Of a DNA stretch of 64,000 nucleotides, positions 10,159 through 22,075 are shown in pieces (the first letter of the stretch is position 1; every line of letters starts with the position of its first letter). The notes under the pieces are model-generated. The model was not told where the DNA came from. It ran no database searches and saw only the letters and a list, made by a program, of their open reading frames with translations. Both the position numbers and the translations under genes were made by a program. The stretch is taken from assembly GCA_000320605.2 (NCBI GenBank), contig KB445799.1, forward strand, positions 1,343,059 through 1,407,058, given 5' to 3'. Source of the DNA: Gelatoporia subvermispora B. Taxonomy: Eukaryota; Basidiomycota; Agaricomycetes; Polyporales; Gelatoporiaceae.

Positions 10159-12883
10159 ATGAATGCGCATCTCCCTTCATTATATTCGACGCAGACAGCG
10201 CCTACTCGCCGTTATGCTCTTCGAAAGAGAGCTAGCGCAGTCGACCTCAAGCCATCTTTACAGCTGCCAGTCAAAGGACCTATCAGCAACAACGCCTTCA
10301 ACGTTTTCTCTGCTGCTCATCGTGCTCAGCTACGCCTCATATGGGATTATGACTCTCGCGTCCCGTCTCTTGCATCTCGGCGACTGTGGGCAAAAGCGCG
10401 CGGTATCAACCCGGCGCAGGTCCACGCTTGGTTCTCTCGCATGCGGTCGAAGGCTGCCAAGCGGGGTGACAAAATACACGAAGGCACGTATGAACTCGAT
10501 CCGAGTACTCGAGAGTGCTATGACTCGATTCGATTGCAAGACCACCCGCAAGACATCGTAGTGAAAAGGGAGCGTGCTGCATCGCCGGCTTCGCTCGAAG
10601 AGCCTGCGTGCAAGCGACGGAGGGTGGTTGCGGATGAACACACTTTGGGAAAGAGTTCTGCACCCTCGCGATGTTTTCATCCAGGAATAAGGATCAAACT
10701 CGAGAAGATGGACATGCAACTGTCGCAAACCCTGAATACTGCTGTCCGAAATACTCGCGCTCATGACAAGGCTCCGCATCCCGACTGTCTTATCTGCGCT
10801 GGGTCATCCGCCTTTCACTTGGAACACTTCAGCGACTCTCCTTCTAGCCGCAGCCGCATGTCTACCCCTGGTCTGACTTCCGGACTCCCCTCCTCAGACA
10901 TCGACATGGATGATCTTGGCCCCCTCACACCACTTGATTCTAAAGATGGGATAGAGCTCGATCTCGCTGTCACCTCTGTATGTTCCGCAGGCGATCTCGC
11001 AGCGATTGGTGGTAGCTGTCTTGCGAATATACACTCGCTGCGCTGGACTACCCATCTACGTGGTCTGCCACAGGACCCGAAGTCTGACGACTCCTCTAAG
11101 CCGGCAGCAGCGCATATAGTCACGTCTTTTACGTCAGATGTCCCCAACGACACGCATATAGCTGGCCAAGATGCCGTCCCAGGACGTGTGGACACTCGAA
11201 GCAATTCTGGACCTCAGTCTCGTCATGCTGTCCTTCCGCCTCGCCAAAGACGCAAATGCTTGACATTCTTTCCTCTTGTTACTCCTGCTACTGAACCTAT
11301 GCGAGACGACAGTCAAAACGGCTCCGGGTCTGCGCCTACTGTCGGGTCGTCTTGTTCCAGTACTCGGCTCGTCTCCGTTGCCGGCTCTGCTGCCGACAAA
11401 GATCATACCGCCAGTCCAAGCTACTATTCCGGCATGAAACGTGACGAGAATGGTATTTCTCTCCGCTACTACTGCCGCCCTGGTATCAAGCCGCGCATAT
11501 ACTTACCTATGCTACTATCTGCCAGGACTCACTCGTGATTGGACAGGTCTTTGCTCAATATCGGAAACGCCAGAAGTGGACAAGCGTCAGATAGATTCTC
11601 AAAATCCGACTACATGTCCACCTTCCGCGACATCTGCTCTACAATCATCTGATGCTGTAGACTGCTCTCCTCACTCAACTGCGGTCCAGCTCTGTTCTCC
11701 CGACTGTTCAGCTGAAGAAGACACGATCAAAGCTCTGCGTACTCTTTCTCTGGCCTCTCATTATCCGGGATCGGAGAGGACCGCGCTAAACCTTAGCACT
11801 GCTCCACTTTTGTCCTCGATCGCCACACGGTCTCAGCAAGAGACATGTCATGGCTCTACTGCGTCGTTGCATGCGTCGTCGCCATCTCCGAGTACACATT
11901 CCGATTCAGTGGATGCTTGTGCCATCGTTAGAGGCTCAACGGAGCACACGGAGCAGACGACTAACGCTGCTCAACTTGGCCTTCCTGAGTCTGGATCCAC
12001 TAGTCTGCCGTGCCACGCGATCGCCTACATCAAGGCTACTGTGACCGCCTCAGACCAGCCACAAGCGCAGCCTCGCGTCACTTCCCGTGATGTTACGCCA
12101 AAAATTGTGCGCGAGACCGCCGACGCGCTGTGTGCCGTCGACCCCACGACGTCTCAAATCGTGGACGTCAAAAGCGAAGAGGAGGTCTGTGAGCCGCCCC
12201 GGTCCCCGGTGGTGGTCGAGGATGATGACGATACTGGACGTGAGTCATTTCTCTTCTACAAGGAGAATACGGCTCACTAGGCTCTCGCTTCCTCTCTTAC
12301 CTCTAGATCCTCTTGCCGAAGTGGCTGCGCTCAACCGCCAACAAGGACACGAGGTCCCGCAAAAAGCGGAGGCAGACGCAAGCGAACCAGCTGCAACACT
12401 GACCAACCCTCCAAGCCGCCGCAGACGGGATCGTGCTAAGAAGTCGAGCAATATTGTTACAGGGAGGGCTGGCGCAGCATCAGCGGCCAAAGAGCCAAAC
12501 AAACGCCGCAGGAAGGCAGCGATCGTGAAACTCGAGGCGGAGGTGAGCTGCTGCGAGACTGTTGTGAATACGCAAGGTGGTGAGTACGGTGACCATCTTG
12601 TGTGCACGGCGGTGGTTGATGTGTAAAACACATTTTCAAACCCCCAGTACTTCCTACGAAGACAGGAAAGCCACGAGTCAAGAAAGACCCTGACACCCCG
12701 ACTGCTACAGCTCCCGAGGCCAGAACGAGCGCAAAGCCCATTAAGAGAAAGGCCGTAGCCAAGCTCAACGCAGGTAACGAGAAGCCGATCCTAACAAAGC
12801 CCTTACCCTCGGCAGATCCCCGACAGGTGCGACTACCCAACCTTATCGTACATCCAACGCTAGTAACGCCTGAACTGCCCTGA
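10159..12883 (+). CDS. Homeodomain-like nuclear protein
   Basis: Four exons: 10159-11452, 11526-12239, 12307-12579 and 12648-12883. They give 838 residues in an unbroken frame. Residues about 45-103 form a homeodomain-like three-helix region ending in the recognition-helix motif INPAQVHAWFSRMRSKAAKR. In a canonical homeodomain this helix reads WFxNxR; here the Asn-51 position is Arg. The remainder is long, Ser/Pro/Thr-rich and probably disordered. It has basic clusters such as ACKRRRV, PPSRRRRDR, KEPNKRRRKA and KPIKRKA that could act as nuclear localisation signals, and an acidic patch (VVVEDDDDTG). The first in-frame ATG, just before NAHLPSLYS, was chosen as start. It is probably a fungal transcription factor; the target genes cannot be inferred. 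Confidence 0.7.
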
Positions 12884-14004
12884 TGACCGTCAGCGGGTAC
12901 CACCTTCTATACCAGCAGCTTCGGTCCCGCATCCCGACGGCCTTGCCGCGTTCGTCCTCCGTTGGCAGGCACGTCCGTCGCAATACCTCCGTCGGGCTCC
13001 ACCGCCACCGTGTCCGCCACGTCCGTATGTATATTCGCCGCCGGAGCTCGCCACATTCGATGCCGTTGTCTGGGATGCTCACGGGTTTGAACACATGGAA
13101 CTGAGCGCAATCCCTTGGATGGCGTGTGTCGGCAGCAGGACAGCAGGTGCGTGGTTGTTCGAGATCGTCTCATCCACAGCAATCATTCTGTGACCTCCCG
13201 AACCATATTCAGGCGCCCCTAATTACTGTTCAGGCCCTTTTGTGAGGTCGGTCCCGTGTGAAGAAGCCAGAATGCTGCAGTATACAGGAAATAGCATGTC
13301 GGCAATGCTTCGAAAGGTCGTCGGAGTCCCGGAGCAGATTGACAAGGGTCTACTGGACGCAAACCAGCGGCTGAATATGGAGTTAGGGCTGGCGATACCA
13401 TTCTGGTCAGCTTGATCGTACTCTATACATGATGTTACCAACCAGAAGTATGTGCCATTGATTCATTGGTAATGAGCGGAGCAAAGTCCGAGATCTGTTC
13501 TGGTCCTGATTCGATCGTGATTTGCGCCTCAAATACGTGAAAGTGAAAGACATGTCAAGATAACTGATGGCCTTGCTTTGAGGCCTCATCAAAGCTTACG
13601 TAGTGCCTTATCGACCAACCTGAAATTGCTGGGAAGCATCAATACTGGTACAGACAGAAGTGCCAGATAGCTATCGACGACCTGTCCTCGGCTTGGAACG
13701 CTCACAGCGCGGTAATTTTTAGCCATATTCCTTAGGTGATCTAGTATCATTTCGATATCTGCTCCATATACTGTCGACAACTTCAGGCATCTCAGCTACT
13801 CAATTCCGGGAACTCTACATACAATTGCTCTCCTCCGCCACGTGTTGTGTGTTCGGGTATTCGGGTCATTTAATGCAGCGTCTAAGCGACGTTGCCGAGC
13901 CATGCATGTTCATCGCAGTGCCCCATGGCAAACTCGCTCCCGGTTTGTGATTTCTATTCGTTCTCCTCCTTCGTCGTTGACGACTTCTCCCACTCACGAT
14001 TGCT
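12884..14004. other. Intergenic, 1.1 kb, no gene seen
   Basis: Contains the 3' flank of the homeodomain gene and the upstream region of the membrane-protein gene at 14005. Short overlapping frames on both strands show no family motif. Confidence 0.45.
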
Positions 14005-15177
14005 ATGCCTCCACGACTACCCACAAACACACTATCCACCTTCGCGGCTCGTCGAGCCCAGCCCAACGCTAGCGCCTACTTTGGGCCTATCAAATCGCAA
14101 TGGCAGAACCCAACCGACATCCTCTCCATTTTGATGATCATCGGTGGCGACGTTGTCCAGCAGGCCATCGCTCAGCTTGCAGGATCGGGACCTCGCCCAC
14201 TTTCATTTGCCCCCGTCGCCTTCTCGTTCGGATGGGTTGCATATGCCCTCAACGCTCTACTCTCTGCAGTCGGTGACGGTCGCTTGCTACCTCGCACTGA
14301 CGAGTCTGCTGTACTAGTCCATGCAAAGAATGGCTATACTCGCGCTGTGAAGTCATGGCCTCTCTCTAGGCTCATCCGAGATCACCGACCATCGAATGAG
14401 AATACCGAGCGTGGGCTGAGCATCACTTTCTACCGTACAATGTCTACGAAGCGTGCTGGGGTTCCCGACCGCGACTGGGTGTACTGGTGCAGTATCGCAA
14501 CCATCATCATGCAACTCGCTATCTCCGTCATTCCGGGCGTCATACATGGGAACTGGATGGTTCTGATCATCACCGCTGGTGGGACGCTGCTGGCCCTCGT
14601 GGCTGGTGCCCTCCCACAATGGCAGGCGGAGAAGTGGGTCGCGCGACCCGTTGACCGAGGGAAACGGGAGGTGGTATGCCTCACAGAGGGAGACGGAAGC
14701 AAATCTGTCATCGTCATTATCAGTGAGGGCACCGGCATCCGTATAGCCGATCTCGCGACTGGCCGAGAGGCGCGCTCTATCCTCACAGTTTGGGCAACGT
14801 TCGTCCTCTTCGCACTATGGATTGTCCTTCTTCTCACTGTTGAGGGATTAACCGGAGATGCTTGGTATTCCCTTCTGCTCGGTGCACTCGGCATGATGCA
14901 AAACGTCGTTGCGGCCGGCGCAGAGCGTACTCCTGGTGCTCTCGGCTTCCACTTGGAAAAGACGGCCGACGTGTACGAAGAGAAGGTATTCAAGGCGCTT
15001 CAGAAGGCAGAGGACGTCGAGAGTGGTACAGGGATATATCTCATTCCAATCTTCTTTACGGGTGGCTTGAGACCTCATGAAGAACAATGGAGAGCAGATG
15101 TACTTGCTGGATATGCGAAAGAGCAACAGGTGCCGCTTTTCTGCCTCATCCATAATCAGGAGGCTGATCACATATAG
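14005..15177 (+). CDS. Multi-pass membrane protein of unknown function
   Basis: A single-exon gene of 390 residues. The N-terminus (MPPRLPTNTLSTFAARRAQP) is followed by FGPIKSQWQNPTDILSILMI and a hydrophobic region with GDVVQQAIAQLAG. A membrane segment around FAPVAFSFGWVAYALNALLSA comes next. Later segments include WVYWCSIATIIMQLAISVIP, MVLIITAGGTLLALVAGAL and a pair near residues 260-320 (WATFVLFALWIVLLLTV and WYSLLLGALGMMQNVVAAGA). The C-terminal part, with ERTPGALGFHLEK, EKVFKALQKAED and PIFFTGGLRPHEEQWR, is probably cytosolic. I recognise this as a recurrent, uncharacterised family of basidiomycete genomes but know no function. The start is the first ATG and there is no sign of splicing. 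The tail after HEEQWR may be divergent or slightly rearranged. Confidence 0.75.
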   Translation: MPPRLPTNTLSTFAARRAQPNASAYFGPIKSQWQNPTDILSILMIIGGDVVQQAIAQLAGSGPRPLSFAPVAFSFGWVAYALNALLSAVGDGRLLPRTDESAVLVHAKNGYTRAVKSWPLSRLIRDHRPSNENTERGLSITFYRTMSTKRAGVPDRDWVYWCSIATIIMQLAISVIPGVIHGNWMVLIITAGGTLLALVAGALPQWQAEKWVARPVDRGKREVVCLTEGDGSKSVIVIISEGTGIRIADLATGREARSILTVWATFVLFALWIVLLLTVEGLTGDAWYSLLLGALGMMQNVVAAGAERTPGALGFHLEKTADVYEEKVFKALQKAEDVESGTGIYLIPIFFTGGLRPHEEQWRADVLAGYAKEQQVPLFCLIHNQEADHI

Positions 15178-15611
15178 CAGGATGTGGTATCCGAAAAGCA
15201 TTGAGGACGGCCAGAGTCAGAATAACCGGGTCTGGTGGGCATCAGCGCGGCACCCATGGTTTCTTCGTCGCTTAACAATTTGCAGATGCTGCACTTACTT
15301 GACTTTGAAAGCTCCGGCTTCGTCAACTGGCAACGTGCCTAAGATCTCACAAAAACTGCCTTTCTATTTTCGCAGCTTTACCGACGAGGTCACATCGATG
15401 AATGCCATATTCATTCGTGATCTGCAGATCCGGGCGCAGTACCATCTTCTCCTGTCTATACCGCATCGGACCGCGGCCGCTGTCAAACTGAGCCTCTTCT
15501 CATCTGTATTGCCTCCATATTCGCTGTATCATAGGGATCAATGTCATCAATGATGATTGATGCTGCTAATTGTACTGTGATACATAAATGATTCACATCT
15601 GTGTGATGTTG
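15178..15611. other. Intergenic, no gene seen
   Basis: Convergent 3' flanks of the membrane-protein gene (plus strand) and the hydrolase gene (minus strand). I see no convincing coding signal. Confidence 0.4.
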
Positions 15612-16995
15612 TCAAGGAACGCCGCTCAAGAGCCACGTCAAAGCTTCCCTCAAATCCTGTTCGAATTTGATTGCTTGTTTCGCCCTGGGACAGAAGCTAT
15701 AGAATCCGTGCGGAACGCCGGGGTATCTGGCGGGCAGACCCCTCAGAATTGCTGCAAGATATGATCAATGACCGCTCACATATCTATTTTTGTTCTGACG
15801 CCGTCCTTCCGGAGAACTTGCTCATATAATATGCCTTCGTCGCGCAGTGGATCGCCACCGCAGACTTGTATGTATGTCGGTGGTAGCCCCTTATGAGAAG
15901 CATACAGGAGAGGAGAAATCTCAGGTTCAGTTGGATTGATACAATAATCACCTGCCAATGCGGCGGTCAAGATTCACAGGTAGGTCAAAAACGGAAGAGG
16001 AGCACTCACGATATGCCCTGCGAAGTGCCTCCGCACTGACTATGGCTGCATTGCGGTTCTGCTCGAAAGAGAGAAGTTCGGGCTTGTACCTGCACAGCCA
16101 ATATCAGTCAGCGGAATGACTCGAACTTGTGTGGCTGCTTACTCCTCGGGGTATGCGTCAGGATGAATTACGAGCGGGATGGTCAAGATTTGCCCTATGA
16201 GCGGGGAGCCTGCTAGCGCTGGGTCATCCTGTGCGCGGTGTGCTATGACAGCCGCGAGATTAGCTCCTGCCGACATGCCGCCAATAACTAGCCCTTTCTG
16301 GACCGACGCAGATAAAGACGAGGCTCTTTGGACAGCCTGGCAGTGGCGAGTTCAGATACCATCCTAGAGCGATGTAGAGATGACATACCCATTTCAGCCC
16401 AGCATATGCATCGTCGAGGCCTGTCGGCCACTTGTAATCCGGAGCTAGCCTTGATAAGCCAGGTACTAAGCTCAACGTACGTTTAGACCAGCGATCAAAT
16501 GTACTTGCCGATAGTCGACGCTTGCTATAACGACTCGGCGCTCGACGGCGATGATCCGAAGGAGGTAGTCGTCCATGTTGATATCACCCATTCGCCATCC
16601 TGAGGGGGGGTGAGGGGTGCGCTACGTGAAGGATCGAGGTTATGCGACATACCTCCTCCGTGCATCCAGTATAGCAACGGGAATGCTATCTCTCCATCAG
16701 CGAATGTCGGTATAACGCATCTTACAGTAACTTCGCCGCCCTCTACCGCAACCTGGTGATCCTCGACGCGGTATGCCGACACTTCGAAGCTTCGTCAGTA
16801 CACAATCAAAATACCACTAGCACGCTCACATGGGGGAAGGCGGCTTCCGTAAACCGAATCATTGCGCTGCACGATGTTGTTCGCATACATCTCTCTTTGG
16901 AGACGAAGCTCAACATTCTGCGGTCGAGGGGGCAACCGTTCAAATTGCTCCGTGAACTCGGGATCAGGCTCGGAAAGATGGGCGTATTGCGACAT
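15612..16995 (-). CDS. Alpha/beta hydrolase fold-3 (HSL-like) esterase, copy 1
   Basis: A spliced minus-strand gene starting at MSQYAHLSEPDPEF and ending WLLSGVP. Family PF07859 motifs occur in order: the oxyanion-hole motif WMHGGG, then [20 protein letters not shown], the nucleophile elbow GGMSAGAN with Ser, the acid residue in CGGDPLRDEG, and the catalytic His in YPGVPHGFY. Introns of about 50-65 nt fall where they fall in the other copies of the window, for example just after the HGGG motif and before YPGVPH. All catalytic residues are present and the frame can be followed to the stop, so it looks functional. No signal peptide is visible, which suggests an intracellular enzyme. The family hydrolyses short-chain or aryl esters; the substrate here is unknown. 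A TTATAA box lies upstream near 17060. Confidence 0.82.
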
Positions 16996-17498
16996 GGTGG
17001 TGGGTGATCAGCTCGTGATGATGGAAGCTGGAACTCAACGTGAGATCTCCTTCAGCTTATAACGCTTTGTGGAATTCCTTGTGCATCCGTGTGACGGAGC
17101 CGGGACTCGTAGCTGTGTGAGAAATCCATGAAAACAGAGAAGTGGGCGAGTCTTCCGTGTTGGTAACTTCTCAAGCCAATCACGCACTTACGAATCCCAA
17201 TGCAGGCAATGTATCTGATAAGGAGCATGAAGCCGAGACGGCGGACGAGATTCTAAGATACATAGGACTGGTGTTAATGCTGCTCGAGGGTCGAAGATAT
17301 GCCGCTCTCACACCGATGAACATCTTCCCAGGGAGTGTGTCAATGTAGAAACCAAGACAATCACATGCCACCAGACCGCCAGCAGGAAGGACTCACGGGG
17401 TTCAAGACTGATGTTCAGTACGGAATTGTCCTCGAGACGGAGCATACTCCATTGCAGGCTGGTATTCGCAATAGAATCGGTATATATCCTGGTATGTA
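16996..17498. other. Spacer between hydrolase copies 1 and 2
   Basis: About 0.5 kb between the start of copy 1 and the stop of copy 2, both on the minus strand. It contains the likely promoter of copy 1. No gene seen. Confidence 0.4.
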
Positions 17499-18883
17499 TC
17501 ACAGAAGCTCGATTCGGCCAAGTAACCATTCGAGACCAGCCATAAAATCCCGCTCGTACTTCACAGCCTGCTGGATGTCTGGCCACACTACATGGAACCC
17601 ATGAGGAACTCCAGGATAGCTATATACTAGTTACTGAGCATCACACAGATCGCAATCATAATGGTCACTCACCAATCGAATCTCGTCTCGACATCTGCCT
17701 CGTGGAGGAGCCTCTCGTACAAAAAACCCTCGTCGCGCAGCGGATCGAGTCCGCATATCTGTATATATGCTGGTATGCGATGGAGACAGCAGCGGCGAAC
17801 ACTCTGGGCTTGTCAGGTCGACTCCGCAGTCCTCTGTAGAGCGTTCAGGAGTACGGATGCAGAGTGTGGTGTCATGATGTACGCACGGTACCATTTCCAC
17901 AACCCCTGCTTAGAGAGTATGGGCGCATCTTTGTTCTCTTCCAGCGAGAGCAGCTTGTCTCTGAACCTGTAGGCTCAGAGAATTAGACCCACGACTGGCA
18001 GAGGGCAGAAGCCACGTACTTCTCGGGATAAGCGTCAGGATGTACCACGAGCGGAATGCCGAGCATCTGGCCTGTCAACGGGCTACTAGAAAGGACCGGA
18101 TCGTCCCGTGCGCGATGGGCGATGACTGCCGCCATGTTCGCGCCCGAGGACATCCCGCCTACGATAAACCCCTTGGAAAGCGACGCCGCTAGCCTTGACG
18201 CGCTGTTCGCAGCCTGAGAATTGATGTCAGTCTCGCTATTTGGATCCCCGGCACTAGAAACGTGCCCACAGCAGCCCAGCATACGCATCGTTCAGGTTCG
18301 TAGGCCACTTATGCTCCGGGACGAGCCTGACAGCGTGTATGACTCTACTGCAATGTCTAGGCAGAGACGTAGAATAGAGTATGCACCTATAATTCACGTT
18401 CACAATCACTATCCGAAATTGCGCGCATAGGATGCGGAGGAAGTCGTCGTCCGTCTCGAGGTTGCCGATCTGCCATCCTACATTGCGTTGTCTAGTGAAC
18501 CATTTGCATACATCAGAAGAAAAGCCTACTTGCCTCCACCGTGTATCCAATAGAACAATGGGAACGTCGCCTCATCACCCTCGACAACCGGCGTATACGA
18601 CCTCACAGCGATCTCACCGCCCTGAACTGCGGCCCGGTAATCTCTCGCCCTGTACGCATTCTCTACACAATTAGTTGAACGATCGCTCTCGCGCGAACGC
18701 ACGTCCTGACTAACCTGGCGGCAGCCGGTGCCCGAAATTTGCCTCATTCCTTCGCCTTACATCCTGGCTGAAGAACTCGCGCACAGCCTGAATGTCGAGG
18801 TCCGCTGAAGAGGTTTGTAGCAAGCGGCTCAACTGCGCGGAGAACTCGGGGTCGGGCTCAGAGAGCTGAGTATGCTGGGACAT
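17499..18883 (-). pseudogene. Fold-3 hydrolase copy 2, frameshifted
   Basis: Starts MSQHTQLSEPDPEF and follows the family order: WIHGGG, LVPEHKWPTNLNDAYAGLLW, elbow GGMSSGAN, then [12 protein letters not shown] and LLSLEENKDAPILS. In the next exon the frame reads SPECSPLLSPSH and then loses homology. The family sequence continues in another frame as [16 protein letters not shown], so about 8-11 bases (not a multiple of three) are missing near 17770-17780. After that [14 protein letters not shown] and a full tail are intact, ending near 17499. All other catalytic residues survive, so the break is recent or a sequencing error. As it stands, translation would lose the catalytic Asp and His. Confidence 0.7.
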
Positions 18884-19395
18884 AGCGGTGGGGAACCGCT
18901 GTGGTCAGGGAAAGCGTCGGGCGCGTCATGGTCGCCTGCTCCTCGAACGCTGGGCGCGGGCGCATGATAGTTTGCAGGGCGGGCTCGCGGAGTGATGCTG
19001 TTGATGATCAGACCCTGATCAAAATCGATTGCTTTGGCGCCCAGTGGTGGGTCGCGAGCACCCAGTGCGGGGGTGATGTTCAATGACCATTGACAACAGC
19101 AATGGCCGACAATTTGCGCACTGTTGACAATCCTCCTAATTCGTTGGGTCGGACGCAGGGCAGTCAATATGCTCTTTCAAAGCCATGCATTTCCTGTGAC
19201 ACACAAAGTAGCAAGCGAGCAATACAGCACACCACTGCCCGATTCCGACTACGCACATCTCGTTCTCCGCACGCCCATATCGTACATTGCGCACCCGCCA
19301 ACTCGTGTTCAGTACTCCGCACTCTTCCCTGCTCTCATCCGCGCGTGAAAACCGACTTCGGGAGCATCAATCCAATCTACTCCGTCTTTCAGCAA
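18884..19395. other. Spacer before the formamidase gene
   Basis: Contains the upstream region of hydrolase copy 2 and the 3' flank of the formamidase gene. The frames present are short and compositionally unremarkable. Confidence 0.4.
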
Positions 19396-20735
19396 CTACA
19401 GATCATGCGCCACGCGCAGACGGGAGCTCACCACATAATTCGGCATGTCAACGACCTCGTGCATCCGCAGGTCCCCCGCGACGCTGCACAGCATGTACGC
19501 CTCCACGCGCCCCAAGCCGTGCTGCGCGGTGAGGAACGCGATCATGTGCCGCACCGCGTCACGCGTCGCCTCGCGAATATCTGCGTGCTCGCGTCAGCGA
19601 TCCATCCAGTGATGAGAGCGTAGGGAGGAAACACGGGCATGGGTGCGGTGAGAAGCGTAAGGAGCAAGGGACGCACCAGGCCCGACGCCCGTCGTGCAAT
19701 AAAACTCCTCTGTGCTCGCGTGCGGGTTGCACGCAGAGAAGTGCGGCGTCTGCACGTAGGGCGTGTCCTTGAGCACCGTGAGCCGCACCGTCACTTTCAT
19801 TGGCGTCTCGATCGCGGTCCCTGCGCGGGGTTTAGCCCTCTGGCAGGTATTGTGAGGGGCGTAGAAGGACGTACCGCAGACCTCTAGACAAGGCGAGTAA
19901 AGTCAGACGATAAGCATATTAGCGAGTGGGCAAGCGTGGATGCGCACCCCCATCGCCCTGGGCGGCGTGGCCGTCCTGTGAGCAGAATCAGCAAATCAGG
20001 TATTCTCAGCGCACCTGGCCGTGCGCGGGACGGAGTAACGGGCACTCACACCGATGGAGAACAGCGCGCCCTCGACCCCGACGGGGAGGTACAGCGTCGA
20101 GCCCACGCTCAGGTGGCGCGTATCGATGTTCCCGCCGGTCCTGTACGGCGGGATTGTCGAGTGCGCGCCGGGCTCCGCGGGCGCGACGCCCATCTCGCCC
20201 GCGAACGGGCGCAGCGGGATGCGGATCCCGCGCGCCTCGTCGAACCACGCGTAGCCGTACTCCCCCGGCACCGGCCCCCCACCCTCTCCTCCCTGCGATC
20301 CCTCCGCTGTGTGTTTGTGCAGGCTCCAGATCTTCAGCGCGGGCTCCGGGAACTCGTCCGCGAGCAGGCCGAACCCGGGGATGCACGCCGTCCAGCCCCA
20401 CTCGGCCGGTTCTGCCGCGAGGACGTCGACGCGGAGCGTGTCGCCCGGCGCGGCACCCGCGACGTGCACGGGGCCGTTCACCTGGTCGAGCTGCGCGAAG
20501 ACGAGGGAGTGCAGGGATGAGACGGTGGAGGAGGATGTGATTTGCCCGTTGGAGGCGTCGAGGCAGTCGAAGGTGACGGTGTCGCCGGATTGGACGTGTA
20601 GCGCGGGTGAGATGCTGAGAGTGGGGAGGAGTTACAATGGGATTGGATTCGAGGTGGTCAGGAGGGATGAGGGGAGACTGACCTGTTGTCCCAGGCGAGA
20701 TGGCACTGCGCGCGCTTGACGGCATGTATGGACAT
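19396..20735 (-). CDS. Acetamidase/formamidase family amidase
   Basis: The minus-strand gene starts MSIHAVKRAQCHLAWDN and ends SSRLRVAHDL. After the first intron come LHVQSGDTVTFDCLDASNGQ, VNGPVHVAGAAPGDTLRVDV, AEWGWTACIPGFGLLADEF, RGIRIPLRPFAGEMGVAPAE and TGGNIDTRHLSVGSTLYLPV. Later exons carry a DGHAAQGDGE-like block, then CGTAIETPMKVTVRLTV and finally VEAYMLCSVAGDLRMHEVVD. These are the classic FmdA/AmdA (PF03069) motifs, including the metal- and substrate-site region around GGNIDTRHL and DGHAAQGDG. The enzyme hydrolyses formamide or short amides to ammonia and the acid and is cytosolic. It is probably intact. The GC-rich third positions contrast with the neighbouring hydrolases. It is used in nitrogen acquisition in other fungi; regulation is not visible here. 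Confidence 0.85.
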
Positions 20736-22075
20736 GATTGATGTTTCCTGCGTTTCCGAGGCTGCTCTCGAATATCAATACCAATATCAACTTTGTCGAA
20801 CTATCTTCGACAGACTCCGAGAGAAGAGATCCCGGGTCGATGATCTTGATGTCCAGAGAGCAGACCACGACTGAAGAGACCAGAACCAAGAAGATATCCA
20901 AGCAGCTTTCCCTGCCTCAACACCGTCAGAGCGCAAGCATATAACCTCGAGCAGAGTGCGATAGCATATATGTTGCGCCTCGTTCTCGACGTGCCGTCCT
21001 CCCAGAGTCCCAGACCGGACGTCCGACGCGATAAGACCACGACGCGCCCTCTCGTGACGCGATCTGAGAGGCGCGCCCACGTGATACCACCCGCGGGCCG
21101 GTTCATCCGCGTCTTCCCCCGCGCAAGCTCAAGGTGGGGAAAGAGCGACGAAAGTGAAGAAGAGGCGAAGGGGACGAGAGAGCTGTTGCCAGACCCAAAG
21201 GGCAGAATCCAGAAGCCCCGCATCCCATCCAGACGTCACCGACCCGCGCAACAGTCGCCATCGCGAATAGCGAATCGCACACACACTTACGGTATGCCAG
21301 ATTGCTGCCGTCGCATCCTGTCAGCGGGTGTCTGCTAACCCGCGAAGGGGCACGCCTGTGCACGCCGCATCAGCATGTGGTGCGCCGTGGGAGGGATCTG
21401 CACGGCGAGCTATTCCGGGGCCGCGCGAGGGGGCGGAAGGTCCTGGGGAGCTAGAAAAGTGGGTGGACCGTGCGGCTCGCGGCGCGGGGACGATGGAGGC
21501 TGTATGTGTGCGTGCATGGGTGGGCCGGGAACTGAGGTGGATCATATGATACACCACCTTCGACGCGCTATCTTCATCTTCCGCGTCTTGCCTTTGTGTT
21601 CATCATGATGCTCATATGCGTCTGGGTTTGATCATACGGAACGAGACCGGTTGTATACAGTGCAGGAACAAACCGGGTGATGCATGCAGCACGGATTGCG
21701 GTACGTCAGAGGCGGACGGGGGACAGCGTGTTCGGGCCGCGCGGTGAAGCATGCTGCATACAGAGCGGGAAGCTCTGGGCTGACATGGAGGCGTTAGAAG
21801 GAAGCGGGCTGATTGTATTGTGATCTGCAGCGTGTGCGGCAGCATGGGACGATTATACATGGAGAAGGCTGCAGTGACAGGCTCACACCCAGTTGTTGTA
21901 CCGTCGAAATTCGCTCTGCAGCGAAGGGAGGGGTTTCCCTCCTGCAAAGTGCAACTGTGACCGCGTGAGAGGCCGCGCGATCTATCTGAAGATAGGAAGA
22001 GACCAGTAGATGGGTCGGTGACATGTCAACCGAACTGGATGCATGTTGCGGAAGCTCAGTGGCTGCACTAGACAG
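20736..22075. other. 1.3-kb intergenic region, no gene seen
   Basis: Upstream region of the formamidase gene and flank of the tandem repeat. The longest frames (for example 20801-21223 on the minus strand) have no recognisable motifs and compete with frames on the other strand. Confidence 0.4.

Noticed and set aside
10159..12883. Homeodomain gene as part of the A (HD) mating-type locus
   Set aside because: A mating-type locus has divergent HD1 and HD2 genes, usually near mip. Only one homeodomain-like gene is seen, its recognition helix is atypical, and no partner gene is visible on the opposite strand.
20006..20725. Long overlapping open frames opposite and within the formamidase exons
   Set aside because: These arise from high GC content. 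Only the frame with FmdA/AmdA motifs has conserved sequence.
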